Shown piece by piece: positions 8,398-17,442 of a stretch of DNA of 64,000 nucleotides. The stretch comes from Pontivivens ytuae (lineage in GTDB: Bacteria; Pseudomonadota; Alphaproteobacteria; Rhodobacterales; Rhodobacteraceae), in NCBI RefSeq assembly GCF_015679265.1, contig NZ_CP064942.1, positions 1,706,001 to 1,770,000 of the forward strand. The letters run 5' to 3'. The position numbers were made by a program, and so were the translations under genes. Under the pieces are notes generated by a model that did not search any database, was not told the DNA's origin, and saw only the letters and a program-made list of their open reading frames with translations. Within the stretch, counting starts at the first letter, position 1. Every line of letters begins with the position of its first letter.

Positions 8398-9084
8398 ATG
8401 ACTTTTGAAGAGAGATATGGCGGTGGGCGCGCGCTCGTCTTCGGCGGCTCCGGCGGGATCGGCGGGGCGCTGGTGGATCGGCTGAACCGTTGCATGGCGG
8501 TGGAGACGCTGAGCCGCTCGCATAACGGGCTCGACGTGACGGTCGAGGAGAGCGTGGCGAACTGGGCGGGTAAGCTGACGCCGGGCTACAGCGTGATTTT
8601 CGACGCGACCGGCGCGCTGGAGATCGACGGCTATGCGCCGGAGAAGAGCATCGCCGCCATCGAGCCGGAGGGGATGGCGGCGCAGTTCGCCTTGAACGCG
8701 CTGGGCCCGGCGCTGCTCCTCAAGCATTTCGTGCCGCTGCTGGCGGAGGATGGCCCGGTGCTGTTCGCCTCCCTGTCGGCGCGGGTGGGGTCGATCGGCG
8801 ACAACAAGATCGGCGGGTGGATTTCCTATCGCGCGGCGAAGGCGGCGTTGAACCAGGTGATGCACACCGCCGCCATCGAGATCGGGCGGAAGCGGAAGGA
8901 GGCGGTCGTCGTGGCCCTCCACCCCGGCACGGTGGAGAGCGACCTGACGCGCAAGTACCTCGCCCGCCACAAGTCGGTGACCCCGGCGGAGGCGGCGGAG
9001 AACCTCGTCACCGTCATGGGCCGCCTGACACCGGAGCAGACCGGCGGCTTCTTCGACTGGGCCGGGGAGCGGGTGGAGTGGTAG
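8398..9084 (+). CDS. Short-chain dehydrogenase/reductase
   Basis: The protein has 228 residues. The nucleotide-binding GGSGGIG lies near the N-terminus, the catalytic Ser in LFASLSARVG and the YRAAK Tyr-Lys pair in the usual order for classical SDRs (CsgA/C-factor-like size). Start ATG 8398 is preferred because it places MTFEERYGGG just before the Rossmann motif; the frame is open far upstream but overlaps rlmJ. The substrate is unknown. In this neighbourhood it lies directly before the photolyase and cyclopropane synthase genes. Confidence 0.85.
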   Translation: MTFEERYGGGRALVFGGSGGIGGALVDRLNRCMAVETLSRSHNGLDVTVEESVANWAGKLTPGYSVIFDATGALEIDGYAPEKSIAAIEPEGMAAQFALNALGPALLLKHFVPLLAEDGPVLFASLSARVGSIGDNKIGGWISYRAAKAALNQVMHTAAIEIGRKRKEAVVVALHPGTVESDLTRKYLARHKSVTPAEAAENLVTVMGRLTPEQTGGFFDWAGERVEW

Positions 9085-9091
9085 GCCGCGC

Positions 9092-9127
9092 CTTCATCTT
9101 TCCCCAAGTACGCCCCCGCCGGAGGCG
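9092..9127. repeat. Dispersed stop-proximal repeat, copy A
   Basis: CTTCATCTTTCCCCAAGTAC then CGCCCCCGCCGGAGGCG begins 7 bases after the SDR stop. The GC-rich arm can fold (CGCC TCC GGCG). It is the same family as copies B, C and D. Confidence 0.75.
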
Positions 9128-9154
9128 TCCCACACGTCCAACCGGAGCTGATGC

Positions 9155-10690
9155 ATGAGCGACGCGCCGCGGCTGATCCTGATCCTCGGCGACCAGCTCT
9201 CCCCCGATATTGCCGCCCTGCGCGCGGCCGATCCCGGCCGCGACGTGGTGGTGATGGCCGAGGTGCGGGACGAGGGCACCTACGTGCCCCACCACGCCAA
9301 GAAGATCGCGCTGATCCTCGCGGCCATGCGCCATTTCGCGGCGGAGCTTGTCGATCATGGGTGGCGCGTCGCCTATACCCGCCTCGACGATCCGGAAAAC
9401 CGGCACGCGATCTCCAAGGAGCTGATGCGGCGGGCGGAGGAGTACGGGGCCGAGGAGGTCATCGCCACGGCGCCCGGAGAGTGGCGGCTGCGGTCCCTGC
9501 TCGACCACACGCCGCTGAAGATCCGGCAACTCGCGGACGATCGCTTCGTCAGCTCCGAGGAGGAGTTCGCGGCCTGGGCCGAGGGGCGCAAGAGCCTGCG
9601 GATGGAGTATTTCTACCGCGAGATGCGGCGGAAGACCGGCCTGTTGATGGACGGGGACCAGCCCGAGGGCGGGAAGTGGAACTACGACCACGACAACCGC
9701 AAGCCGGCCGAGGCGGATCTCTTCATGCCGCAGCCGCTCCACCACCAGACCGACGACATCACGCGGGAGGTGCTGGAGCTCGTCGAGCGGGAGTTTCCCG
9801 AGACTTTCGGCCAGCTCCGCCCCTTCTGGTTCGCCACCACGCGGGAGGGGGCGGAGGCCGCCGCCGAGTGGTTCATGAGCGAGGCCCTGCCCCGCTTCGG
9901 CGACTACCAGGACGCGATGCTGGAGGGGGAGCGGTTCCTCTACCACTCGCTGCTGAGCTTCTACCTCAATGTCGGGCTGCTCGATCCCATCGCGCTCTGC
10001 CGGGCGGCGGAGGACGAGTACCGCGCGGGCAATGCACCGCTCAACGCAGTGGAAGGCTATATCCGGCAGATCATCGGCTGGCGGGAGTTCATTCGCGGGA
10101 TCTACTTCCTGGAAGGACCCGACTATCCGCAGCGCAACGGGCTGGAGGCGACGCGCAAGCTGCCGGACTTCTACTGGACCGGCGACACCGACATGGCCTG
10201 CGTGCGAGCGGCCGTGACCCAGACCATCGAGGAGGCCTATGCCCACCACATCCAGCGGCTGATGGTGACGGGGAACTTCGCGCTGATCGCGGGGCTGTCG
10301 CCGCAAGAGGTGGGCGAGTGGTATCTCGCGGTCTATGCCGATGCCTTCGAGTGGGTTGAGAGCCCCAACGTGGTCGGCATGATCCTGTTCGCGGACGGGG
10401 GAATGGTCGCCTCCAAGCCCTATGCCGCGTCCGGCGCCTACATCAACCGGATGTCGGACCACTGCAAGGGCTGCCACTATTCGGTCAGCAAGAAGTCGGG
10501 TGAGGGTGCGTGCCCGTTCAACCCGCTCTACTGGGACTTCCTCAACCGGCATAGGGAGCGGTTCCAGGGCAATCCGCGGATGGCGCAGATGTACCGGACC
10601 TGGGACCGGATGGCCGAGGACAAGCGGAAGGCGAGCGAGGAGAGCGCGGCCGCGATCCTCGCCAAACTGGATGCGGGCGAGCGGATCTAG
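9155..10690 (+). CDS. FeS-type photolyase/cryptochrome (FeS-BCP, (6-4) photolyase family)
   Basis: The protein has 511 residues. It has the N-terminal photolyase domain (LILILGDQLSPDI) and the C-terminal FAD-binding domain (GWREFIRGIYF, VTGNFALIAGL). Four cysteines at 349, 437, 440 and 453 are each exactly one residue offset from the 4Fe-4S ligands of Agrobacterium PhrB (350, 438, 441, 454), so the iron-sulfur cluster is predicted intact. The family repairs (6-4) photoproducts, and the Rhodobacter homologue CryB also has light-signalling roles. GGAG precedes ATG 9155. It sits upstream of cfa. Confidence 0.95.
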   Translation: MSDAPRLILILGDQLSPDIAALRAADPGRDVVVMAEVRDEGTYVPHHAKKIALILAAMRHFAAELVDHGWRVAYTRLDDPENRHAISKELMRRAEEYGAEEVIATAPGEWRLRSLLDHTPLKIRQLADDRFVSSEEEFAAWAEGRKSLRMEYFYREMRRKTGLLMDGDQPEGGKWNYDHDNRKPAEADLFMPQPLHHQTDDITREVLELVEREFPETFGQLRPFWFATTREGAEAAAEWFMSEALPRFGDYQDAMLEGERFLYHSLLSFYLNVGLLDPIALCRAAEDEYRAGNAPLNAVEGYIRQIIGWREFIRGIYFLEGPDYPQRNGLEATRKLPDFYWTGDTDMACVRAAVTQTIEEAYAHHIQRLMVTGNFALIAGLSPQEVGEWYLAVYADAFEWVESPNVVGMILFADGGMVASKPYAASGAYINRMSDHCKGCHYSVSKKSGEGACPFNPLYWDFLNRHRERFQGNPRMAQMYRTWDRMAEDKRKASEESAAAILAKLDAGERI

Positions 10691-10761
10691 GCTGGGAATC
10701 ACCCTTACTTGACCACTGCGACCTTTGACCACACCTTGTTTTGTCGAGGGAGGTCAGAGGG

Positions 10762-12030
10762 ATGAACGGCTTTCTCCACAGGCTCGTCTCCGGCATGGTG
10801 CAGTCGGAGCCGTTGTGGATAACGGATGCGAGGGGCGAGACGCACCGATTTGGACCGGCGCCACGGGATGGCAGGACGGTCCCGCATCTCCGGATCCGTC
10901 GACCGGAGGTTGAGCGCGCGCTGACGCGCGACCCGGCCCTGGCACTAGGCGAAGCATACATGGATGGCGGGGTCGAGATGACCTCGGGCACGATCTTCGA
11001 CCTGTTGCGGGTGGTGCTGCGCGATGCGGGGCGGATCGGCGATCTGCACCCGCGGCTGAAGGCGCTGTTACGCATGAGGGGCGTGCTCTACCGCTTTGCC
11101 GACCGGAACGGGCTGCTGCGGGCGCGGGCCAACGTGGCCCATCACTACGACCTGTCATCGGACCTCTACGAGCTCTTCCTCGATCGCGACCGGCAGTATT
11201 CCTGCGCCTATTTCCCGACGCCCGATATCGGGCTGGAGACGGCGCAGCAGCTCAAGAAGCGGCACATCGCGGCGAAGCTGTGCCTCGACCGGCCGGATCT
11301 GGAGGTGCTCGACATCGGCTGCGGCTGGGGCGGGATGGGCCGCTACCTGGCGGAGATCGGCGGGGCGCAGGTCACGGGGGTCACGCTTTCGGAAGAGCAG
11401 CACGCCTATGCGACGGCGGTGAGTGCAGACAGAGGGCTAGCAGGCCGGACGGACTACCGGCTGCAGGATTACCGCAAGCTCAACATGAGCTTCGACCGGA
11501 TCGTGTCGGTCGGCATGTTCGAGCATGTGGGCGCGGCCGGGTACACGACATTCTTCGGCAAGGTGGCCGAGATGCTGCGGCCCGATGGCGTGATGCTGCT
11601 GCACACGATCGGGCAGACGGGATCGCCCACCGCGACCAACCCGTTCATCCGCAAGTACATCTTCCCCGGCGGCTACATCCCGTCGATGAGCGAGATGCTG
11701 CCCCATATCGAGCGAGCGGGCCTCGTCGTGACGGATGTCGAGATCCTGCGGCTGCATTATGCCGAGACGCTGAAGGCCTGGCGCGAGCGCTTCGCGGCGC
11801 ATCGGGCGGAGGCGGAACAGCTCTATGACGAGCGGTTCTGCCGGATGTGGGAGTTCTATCTCGCCGCCAGTGAAGCATCGTTCCGCTGGCGCGAGCAGGT
11901 CGTCTTCCAGCTACAGCTCGCGCACCGGCAGGACGCGGTGCCGGTCACCCGCGACTACATCGCCGCGGCCGAGACCGTGCTGGCCGAGCGCGAGGCCGCC
12001 GCCGGGCGGCTGCCGCTCGCGGGTGAGTGA
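10762..12030 (+). CDS. cfa: Cyclopropane-fatty-acyl-phospholipid synthase family protein
   Basis: The protein has 422 residues. The SAM-binding motif LDIGCGWGGMG, the substrate-adjacent VAHHYDLSSDLYELFLD and the EHVGAAGY region mark the CFA synthase family, which methylenates unsaturated acyl chains of membrane phospholipids using SAM. ATG 10762 follows a GGAGGTCAGAGG ribosome-binding region; an in-frame TTG at 10741 is less likely. The gap to the photolyase is 71 bases and contains two TTGACCAC direct repeats (10709 and 10725). Photolyase-cfa adjacency recalls the phrA-cfaA pair of the Rhodobacter sphaeroides singlet-oxygen (sigma-E) regulon. Confidence 0.92.
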   Translation: MNGFLHRLVSGMVQSEPLWITDARGETHRFGPAPRDGRTVPHLRIRRPEVERALTRDPALALGEAYMDGGVEMTSGTIFDLLRVVLRDAGRIGDLHPRLKALLRMRGVLYRFADRNGLLRARANVAHHYDLSSDLYELFLDRDRQYSCAYFPTPDIGLETAQQLKKRHIAAKLCLDRPDLEVLDIGCGWGGMGRYLAEIGGAQVTGVTLSEEQHAYATAVSADRGLAGRTDYRLQDYRKLNMSFDRIVSVGMFEHVGAAGYTTFFGKVAEMLRPDGVMLLHTIGQTGSPTATNPFIRKYIFPGGYIPSMSEMLPHIERAGLVVTDVEILRLHYAETLKAWRERFAAHRAEAEQLYDERFCRMWEFYLAASEASFRWREQVVFQLQLAHRQDAVPVTRDYIAAAETVLAEREAAAGRLPLAGE

Positions 12031-12102
12031 CGCCGGGTCAGGGTGACGCGCCGCGCGACGCTGAGCTACGCTTTGCCCCAACGAGATAAAGGGGAGGAGC
12101 GG

Positions 12103-13749
12103 ATGGACGCGGATGCCATCATCGTCGGCGGGGGGCTCGCCGGGCTCGTCGCGGCGTGCGAGCTGATCGACGCCGGCAAGTCGGTGCTGATCGTGGATCA
12201 GGAGCCGGAGCAGCATCTGGGCGGGCAGGCCTTCTGGTCGCTGGGCGGCATCTTCCTCGTCGACAGTCCGGAGCAGCGGCGGATGGGCATCCGGGACTCG
12301 CTGGAGCTCGCCAAACAGGACTGGGCCGGATCGGCGGGCTTCGACCGCAACTCCGACGGCTGGGCGCGGCGCTGGGCGGACGCCTATGTGGAGTGGGCGG
12401 CGGGCGGCAAGCGGGACTGGCTGCGGGAGCGGGGCATCCGCTTCTTCCCCATCGTGGGCTGGGCCGAGCGCGGCGGCGTGACGGCGGACGGGCCCGGCAA
12501 CTCCGTCCCGCGCTTCCACATCACGTGGGGCACCGGGCCGGGCATCATCGAACCCTTCGTGGAGCGGGTGCAGGACGCGGCCAAGGCCGGCAAGCTGCGC
12601 TTTGCCTTTCGCCACCGGGTGGACGGGCTGATCGTCACCAATGGCGTGGTCGAGGGGGTGCATGGCATGACCCTCGCGCCCGACGACGCGGTGCGCGGCG
12701 GCAAGACCAATCGTGAGGAGGTGGGCGCGTTCGAGCTGCGGGCGCAGACGGTGCTCGTCTCCTCCGGCGGGATCGGGGGCAACCACGACCTGGTGCGCAA
12801 GAACTGGCCGGAGCGGCTGGGCAAGGCGCCGGAATTCATGGTCTCCGGCGTGCCGGAACACGTGGACGGCCGGATGCTGGGGATCGCGGAGGGGCACGGC
12901 GTCTCCGTCATCAACCAGGACCGGATGTGGCACTACGTGGAGGGGGTGCGGAACTGGGATCCGATCTGGCCCGCCCACGGCATCCGCATCCTGCCGGGGC
13001 CGTCCTCGATGTGGTTCGATGCGAGCGGCGAGCGGATGCCGGTGCCGAACTTCCCCGGCTTCGACAGCCTGACGGCGCTGGAGCATATCGGGCGCACGGG
13101 TCAGCCCTACACCTGGTTCGTGCTCACGCAGGGCATCATCAAGAAGGAGTTCGCGCTGTCAGGCTCCGAGCAGAACCCGGACCTGACCGGCAAGAGTTGG
13201 CGGCAGGTGCTGGGCCGCGCGATCGGCAAGAAGGCGATGGGTCCGGTGGAGGCGTTCAAGGAGCACGGCGCGGATTTCGCGGTTGCCGATACGCTGGAGG
13301 AGCTGGTCGCGGGCATGAACAGGGTCGGCGAGGTTCCGGTGCCGCTCGACCGGTTGCGCGAGCAGATCGAGGCGCGGGACCGAAATGTCGACAATCCGTT
13401 CACCAAGGATGCGCAGATGGCGGCGGTGCATGCGGCGCGGAACTACCGCGGCGATCGGCTGATCCGCACGGCGAAGCCGCACCGGATCCTGGATCCCGCC
13501 AACGGGCCGCTGATCGCGGTGCGGCTGAACGTGCTGACCCGCAAGAGCCTGGGCGGGATCGAGACGGATCTTGGCTCGCGGGCGCTGGGGCAATCGGGCG
13601 AGCCGGTGCCGGGGTTGTTCGCGGCCGGGGAAGCCGCGGGCTTCGGCGGCGGCGGGGTGCACGGATACCGGTCGCTGGAGGGAACGTTCCTCGGCGGCTG
13701 CCTGTTCTCGGGCCGCGCCGCGGGGCGCACGATGGCCGAGGCGGTCTGA
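12103..13749 (+). CDS. FAD-binding dehydrogenase (COG3573, ketosteroid-dehydrogenase-like)
   Basis: The protein has 548 residues. It starts with the dinucleotide-binding motif DAIIVGGGLAGLVAACELID and ends with a second FAD-contact region (GLFAAGEAAGFGGGGVHGYR, then LEGTFLGGCLFSGRAAG) typical of the succinate dehydrogenase/3-ketosteroid dehydrogenase flavoprotein superfamily. ATG 12103 follows GGGGAGGAGCGG; the frame extends upstream but lacks a site. The substrate is unknown, as for most COG3573 members. It is probably cytoplasmic, with no signal peptide. Confidence 0.87.
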   Translation: MDADAIIVGGGLAGLVAACELIDAGKSVLIVDQEPEQHLGGQAFWSLGGIFLVDSPEQRRMGIRDSLELAKQDWAGSAGFDRNSDGWARRWADAYVEWAAGGKRDWLRERGIRFFPIVGWAERGGVTADGPGNSVPRFHITWGTGPGIIEPFVERVQDAAKAGKLRFAFRHRVDGLIVTNGVVEGVHGMTLAPDDAVRGGKTNREEVGAFELRAQTVLVSSGGIGGNHDLVRKNWPERLGKAPEFMVSGVPEHVDGRMLGIAEGHGVSVINQDRMWHYVEGVRNWDPIWPAHGIRILPGPSSMWFDASGERMPVPNFPGFDSLTALEHIGRTGQPYTWFVLTQGIIKKEFALSGSEQNPDLTGKSWRQVLGRAIGKKAMGPVEAFKEHGADFAVADTLEELVAGMNRVGEVPVPLDRLREQIEARDRNVDNPFTKDAQMAAVHAARNYRGDRLIRTAKPHRILDPANGPLIAVRLNVLTRKSLGGIETDLGSRALGQSGEPVPGLFAAGEAAGFGGGGVHGYRSLEGTFLGGCLFSGRAAGRTMAEAV

Positions 13750-13819
13750 GATCCTGTTTCGGCGGTTCGAGCGCTGTCCGGCCGTGCCGCCGGGTGGTTC
13801 CGTTGTTTTGAGCAGTACC

Positions 13820-13893
13820 ACCCCGGACTTGGTCCGGGGTCTTTCGTTCCGGTGTGCTCCGGTCTGAACGGTCCCGGCGCTACGGCCGGGACG
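13820..13893. repeat. Bipartite palindromic repeat, copy 1
   Basis: Two hairpins: CCCCGGA-CTTGG-TCCGGGG at 13821-13839 followed by CTTTCG, and GTCCCGGC-GCTACG-GCCGGGAC at 13871-13892. The same two modules recur at 38959-39105 and 41011-41117. The first hairpin may also terminate the flavoprotein transcript. Confidence 0.8.
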
Positions 13894-13936
13894 GTAGGGC
13901 CTTGGACTACGAGCCCTCTTCTCGAATCACCCATAT

Positions 13937-13951
13937 GTTCATACTTTGTTC
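13937..13951 (+). promoter_or_regulatory. LexA (SOS) box, alphaproteobacterial type
   Basis: GTTC-ATACTTT-GTTC is a perfect match to the GTTC-N7-GTTC direct repeat bound by LexA in alphaproteobacteria. It ends 18 bases before the ATG of the radical SAM gene, a position where binding would block transcription. It was the only perfect copy I noticed in an upstream region of this window. Confidence 0.75.
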
Positions 13952-13969
13952 TCATTTGCGGAGGGCATT

Positions 13970-15055
13970 ATGGACGACTTCTTTTCCGACGATATCGATG
14001 CGGAGGCCCGGCGCGGGCGCGGCGCCACGCGCAATCTCACGGGACGGTTCGAGCCGCATACGCGGCACCGGACCTTCGACGGGTGGGAGGTGCAGGGGCA
14101 GGATCCGCTGAAGACGCAGGTGCTCGACGATCACCCGCGCAAGATCATCACGAAGAACCAGTCGCCCGACGTACCCTTCGACCGCTCGATCAATCCCTAC
14201 AAGGGGTGCGAGCATGGCTGCGTCTACTGCTTCGCGCGGCCGACGCACACATTCCTGGGGCTCTCGGCGGGGCTTGATTTCGAAAGCCGGATCTTTGCCA
14301 AACCCGAGGCCGCGACGCTGCTGGAAAAGGAGCTGCGCCGCCCGGGCTACATCCCCGACGTGATCGCCATCGGGACGAACACCGATCCCTACCAGCCCAT
14401 CGAGAAGGAACGGCGGATCATGCGTGGCATCCTCGAGGTGCTGGACGCGTTCAACCATCCGGTCTCCATCGTCACCAAGGGCGGGCTGGTGATGCGCGAC
14501 ACCGACATCCTCGGGCGGATGGCGGCGCGGGGGCTGGCGAAGGTCGCGGTCTCGCTGACGACGCTCGACGCGAAGCTTGCGCGGCGAATGGAGCCGCGTG
14601 CGAGTGCGCCGAACGTAAGGCTGCGCGCGATCGGCGCGCTGGCGCGGGCGGGGGTGCCGACGGGCTTCATGATGGGTCCGATCATCCCGGCGCTGAACGA
14701 CCACGAGATCGAGAAGGTGGTCGACGCCGGTGCGCGCGCCGGCGCGACCTGGACGGGCTACGTGACGCTGCGGCTGCCCGCGGAGGTCTCGCCGCTGTTC
14801 CGCGACTGGCTCGACGAGCACTACCCCGACCGCGCGCACCGGATCATGGCGCAGGTGCGCGAGATGCATGGCGGCAAGGATTACGACGCGCAATGGGGCA
14901 AGCGGATGACCGGCGAGGGTGTCTACGCCAACCTGATCGCGCGGCGCTACGAGGCGGCGATGAAGCGGCACGGGCTGCGGCGGCGGATCGCGCCGCTCGA
15001 TTGCTCCCGCTTTGCGCCACCTGTGCGGCCGGGGGATCAGTACGCGCTGTTTTGA
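13970..15055 (+). CDS. PA0069-family radical SAM protein (SplB-like)
   Basis: The protein has 361 residues. The 4Fe-4S motif CxxxCxxC (CEHGCVYC) is at residues 80-87. The N-terminal region with [20 protein letters not shown] and the following [12 protein letters not shown] are characteristic of the PA0069/Rv2578c family within COG1533, the group that includes spore photoproduct lyase. The biochemical function of this subfamily is not established. ATG 13970 follows CGGAGGGC. The LexA box immediately upstream predicts DNA-damage induction and supports a link to DNA repair or nucleic acid modification. It is followed by repeat copy D and rnhB. Confidence 0.93.
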   Translation: MDDFFSDDIDAEARRGRGATRNLTGRFEPHTRHRTFDGWEVQGQDPLKTQVLDDHPRKIITKNQSPDVPFDRSINPYKGCEHGCVYCFARPTHTFLGLSAGLDFESRIFAKPEAATLLEKELRRPGYIPDVIAIGTNTDPYQPIEKERRIMRGILEVLDAFNHPVSIVTKGGLVMRDTDILGRMAARGLAKVAVSLTTLDAKLARRMEPRASAPNVRLRAIGALARAGVPTGFMMGPIIPALNDHEIEKVVDAGARAGATWTGYVTLRLPAEVSPLFRDWLDEHYPDRAHRIMAQVREMHGGKDYDAQWGKRMTGEGVYANLIARRYEAAMKRHGLRRRIAPLDCSRFAPPVRPGDQYALF

Positions 15056-15063
15056 GGGCGCGG

Positions 15064-15097
15064 CGCCTCCGGCGGGGATATTTCCGGCAAGAAGAAG
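15064..15097. repeat. Dispersed stop-proximal repeat, copy D (inverted)
   Basis: CGCCTCCGGCGGGGATATTT then CCGGCAAGAAGAAG starts 8 bases after the radical SAM stop, in the opposite orientation to copies A, B and C. Confidence 0.7.
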
Positions 15098-15137
15098 ACG
15101 GGTTGCGCGGCGCGGGTGGCCGGGCGATGGCTGCGGG

Positions 15138-15764
15138 ATGACAGAGCTTCCCGATCCCGATTTCGAGGCGCGCTTCGGCGCGGATGGTCCGGTCTGCGGC
15201 GTGGACGAGGTCGGCCGCGGGCCGCTCGCCGGGCCGGTGGTGACGGCTGCCGTGGTGCTGGGGCCGGAGGCGCCGGAGGGGTTGCGGGATTCCAAGAAGC
15301 TGAGCCTTGCGGCGCGCGAGCGGCTGTTCGACGCGATCCTCGCGACCTGTGCCGTGGGGATCGGACGGGCGGAGGTGGCGGAGATCGACGAGATCAACAT
15401 CCTGCAGGCGAGCCTCGTCGCGATGGAGCGGGCGGTGGCGGCCTTGCCGGTCCGCCCGGCGCTGGCGCTGATCGACGGGAACCGGCTGCCGAAGGCGCTG
15501 CCCTGCCGGGGCGAGACGGTGGTGAAGGGGGATGCCAGGAGCCGGGCGATCGCCGCGGCCTCGATCGTCGCGAAGGTCACACGCGATCGGGAGATGGTGG
15601 CGCTTGCGCAACAGCATCCGCACTACGCGTGGGAAACCAATATGGGCTACGGCACCAAGGCGCACCTGGATGGGCTCGCCGCCTATGGGGTGACACCACA
15701 TCATCGGCGGTCATTTGCGCCCATACACAAGATATTGGTTCAAGAAGATTTTTTAAGCCCTTGA
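15138..15764 (+). CDS. rnhB: Ribonuclease HII
   Basis: The protein has 208 residues. It cleaves RNA in RNA-DNA hybrids and removes misincorporated ribonucleotides. The N-terminal [17 protein letters not shown] supplies the catalytic Asp-Glu; [16 protein letters not shown] and the C-terminal HHRRSFAP region are conserved. ATG 15138 gives the normal length. The gene directly precedes ccrM, an order seen in other alphaproteobacteria, with a 73-base gap containing the ccrM promoter. Confidence 0.96.
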   Translation: MTELPDPDFEARFGADGPVCGVDEVGRGPLAGPVVTAAVVLGPEAPEGLRDSKKLSLAARERLFDAILATCAVGIGRAEVAEIDEINILQASLVAMERAVAALPVRPALALIDGNRLPKALPCRGETVVKGDARSRAIAAASIVAKVTRDREMVALAQQHPHYAWETNMGYGTKAHLDGLAAYGVTPHHRRSFAPIHKILVQEDFLSP

Positions 15765-15806
15765 TTCGTTTCATAAATTGACAGCGAATCACCCGCTCGG
15801 CATCTT
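15763..15806 (+). promoter_or_regulatory. ccrM promoter with two GANTC sites
   Basis: TTGACA at 15778-15783 and CATCTT at 15801-15806 are separated by 17 bases and fit a sigma-70-type promoter with a weak -10. GATTC at 15763-15767 and GAATC at 15786-15790 are both CcrM targets; the second lies in the spacer between the two promoter elements. Methylation state could therefore feed back on ccrM expression. Confidence 0.5.
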
Positions 15807-15828
15807 GTGAATAACAAGAGCATGATGA

Positions 15829-16944
<1,116 letters not shown>

Positions 16945-16996
16945 GTGGCGCGATCGCGAGTTTTCCGGTTTCCGCACCGCCTGCGGAACCCCACTG

Positions 16997-17026
16997 CCCC
17001 GCCGGATCGAACCGGCGGGGCTTTTT
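16997..17026 (+). terminator. Rho-independent terminator after ccrM
   Basis: A perfect 9-bp stem (CCCCGCCGG with CCGGCGGGG, loop ATCGAA) is followed by CTTTTTG. This is the best intrinsic terminator in the window. Confidence 0.92.
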
Positions 17027-17037
17027 GCTGTTGGGGG

Positions 17038-17068
17038 GATTTGCGTATTTGAGCAAAGAAGAAAGGGC
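17038..17068. repeat. Dispersed stop-proximal repeat, copy F
   Basis: GATTTGCGTATTTGAGCAAA then GAAGAAAGGGC lies between the ccrM terminator and the VOC gene stop. It is nearly identical to copy E inside rlmJ. Confidence 0.7.
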
Positions 17069-17073
17069 TGGGC

Positions 17074-17442
17074 TCAGCGGAAGCTCAGGACCTCGATGCG
17101 GTTGCCGACCGGGTCGGCAGTGAAGAAGCGGCGGCGATCGGGGAGCGCGTCGTCCCACGTTACCGCGTGACCGGCCGCGGTCAGGCGCGCAGCGATCCGG
17201 TCGATGTCGTCCATTGCAAGTGCGGGGTGCGCCTTGGTGGCCGGGGTGAAGTCGGGATCGACGCCGAGGTGGAGTTCGATGTCGCCGAGACGTAGCCAAA
17301 GTCCGCCGCGGTCGCGCAGCGGTTCCGGTTTCTCGATCTCGGGGAGGCCGATCAAGTCGGTCCAGAAGGTCCGGCAGGCGGGTTCGCTGCCTGCCGGGAT
17401 CGCGAGTTGCAGGTGGTCGAGCCTCACACCCCGCCCATGCAC
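17074..17442 (-). CDS. VOC (glyoxalase/bleomycin-resistance fold) family protein
   Basis: The protein has 122 residues and a single VOC module: LDHLQLAIP at the start, GGLWLRLGDIELHLGV in the middle and ADPVGNRIEVL at the end, giving potential metal ligands His and Glu. The substrate is unknown. The start overlaps the 3' end of the succinate-semialdehyde dehydrogenase gene by 19 bases, so it is the last gene of a minus-strand operon; a GTG five codons downstream (17427) is an alternative start. Confidence 0.87.
   Translation of the reverse strand: MHGRGVRLDHLQLAIPAGSEPACRTFWTDLIGLPEIEKPEPLRDRGGLWLRLGDIELHLGVDPDFTPATKAHPALAMDDIDRIAARLTAAGHAVTWDDALPDRRRFFTADPVGNRIEVLSFR

Noticed and set aside
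10814..10824. Perfect DnaA box (TGTGGATAA) inside cfa
   Set aside because: It is single, within coding sequence and without neighbours, so chance occurrence is the simplest explanation.
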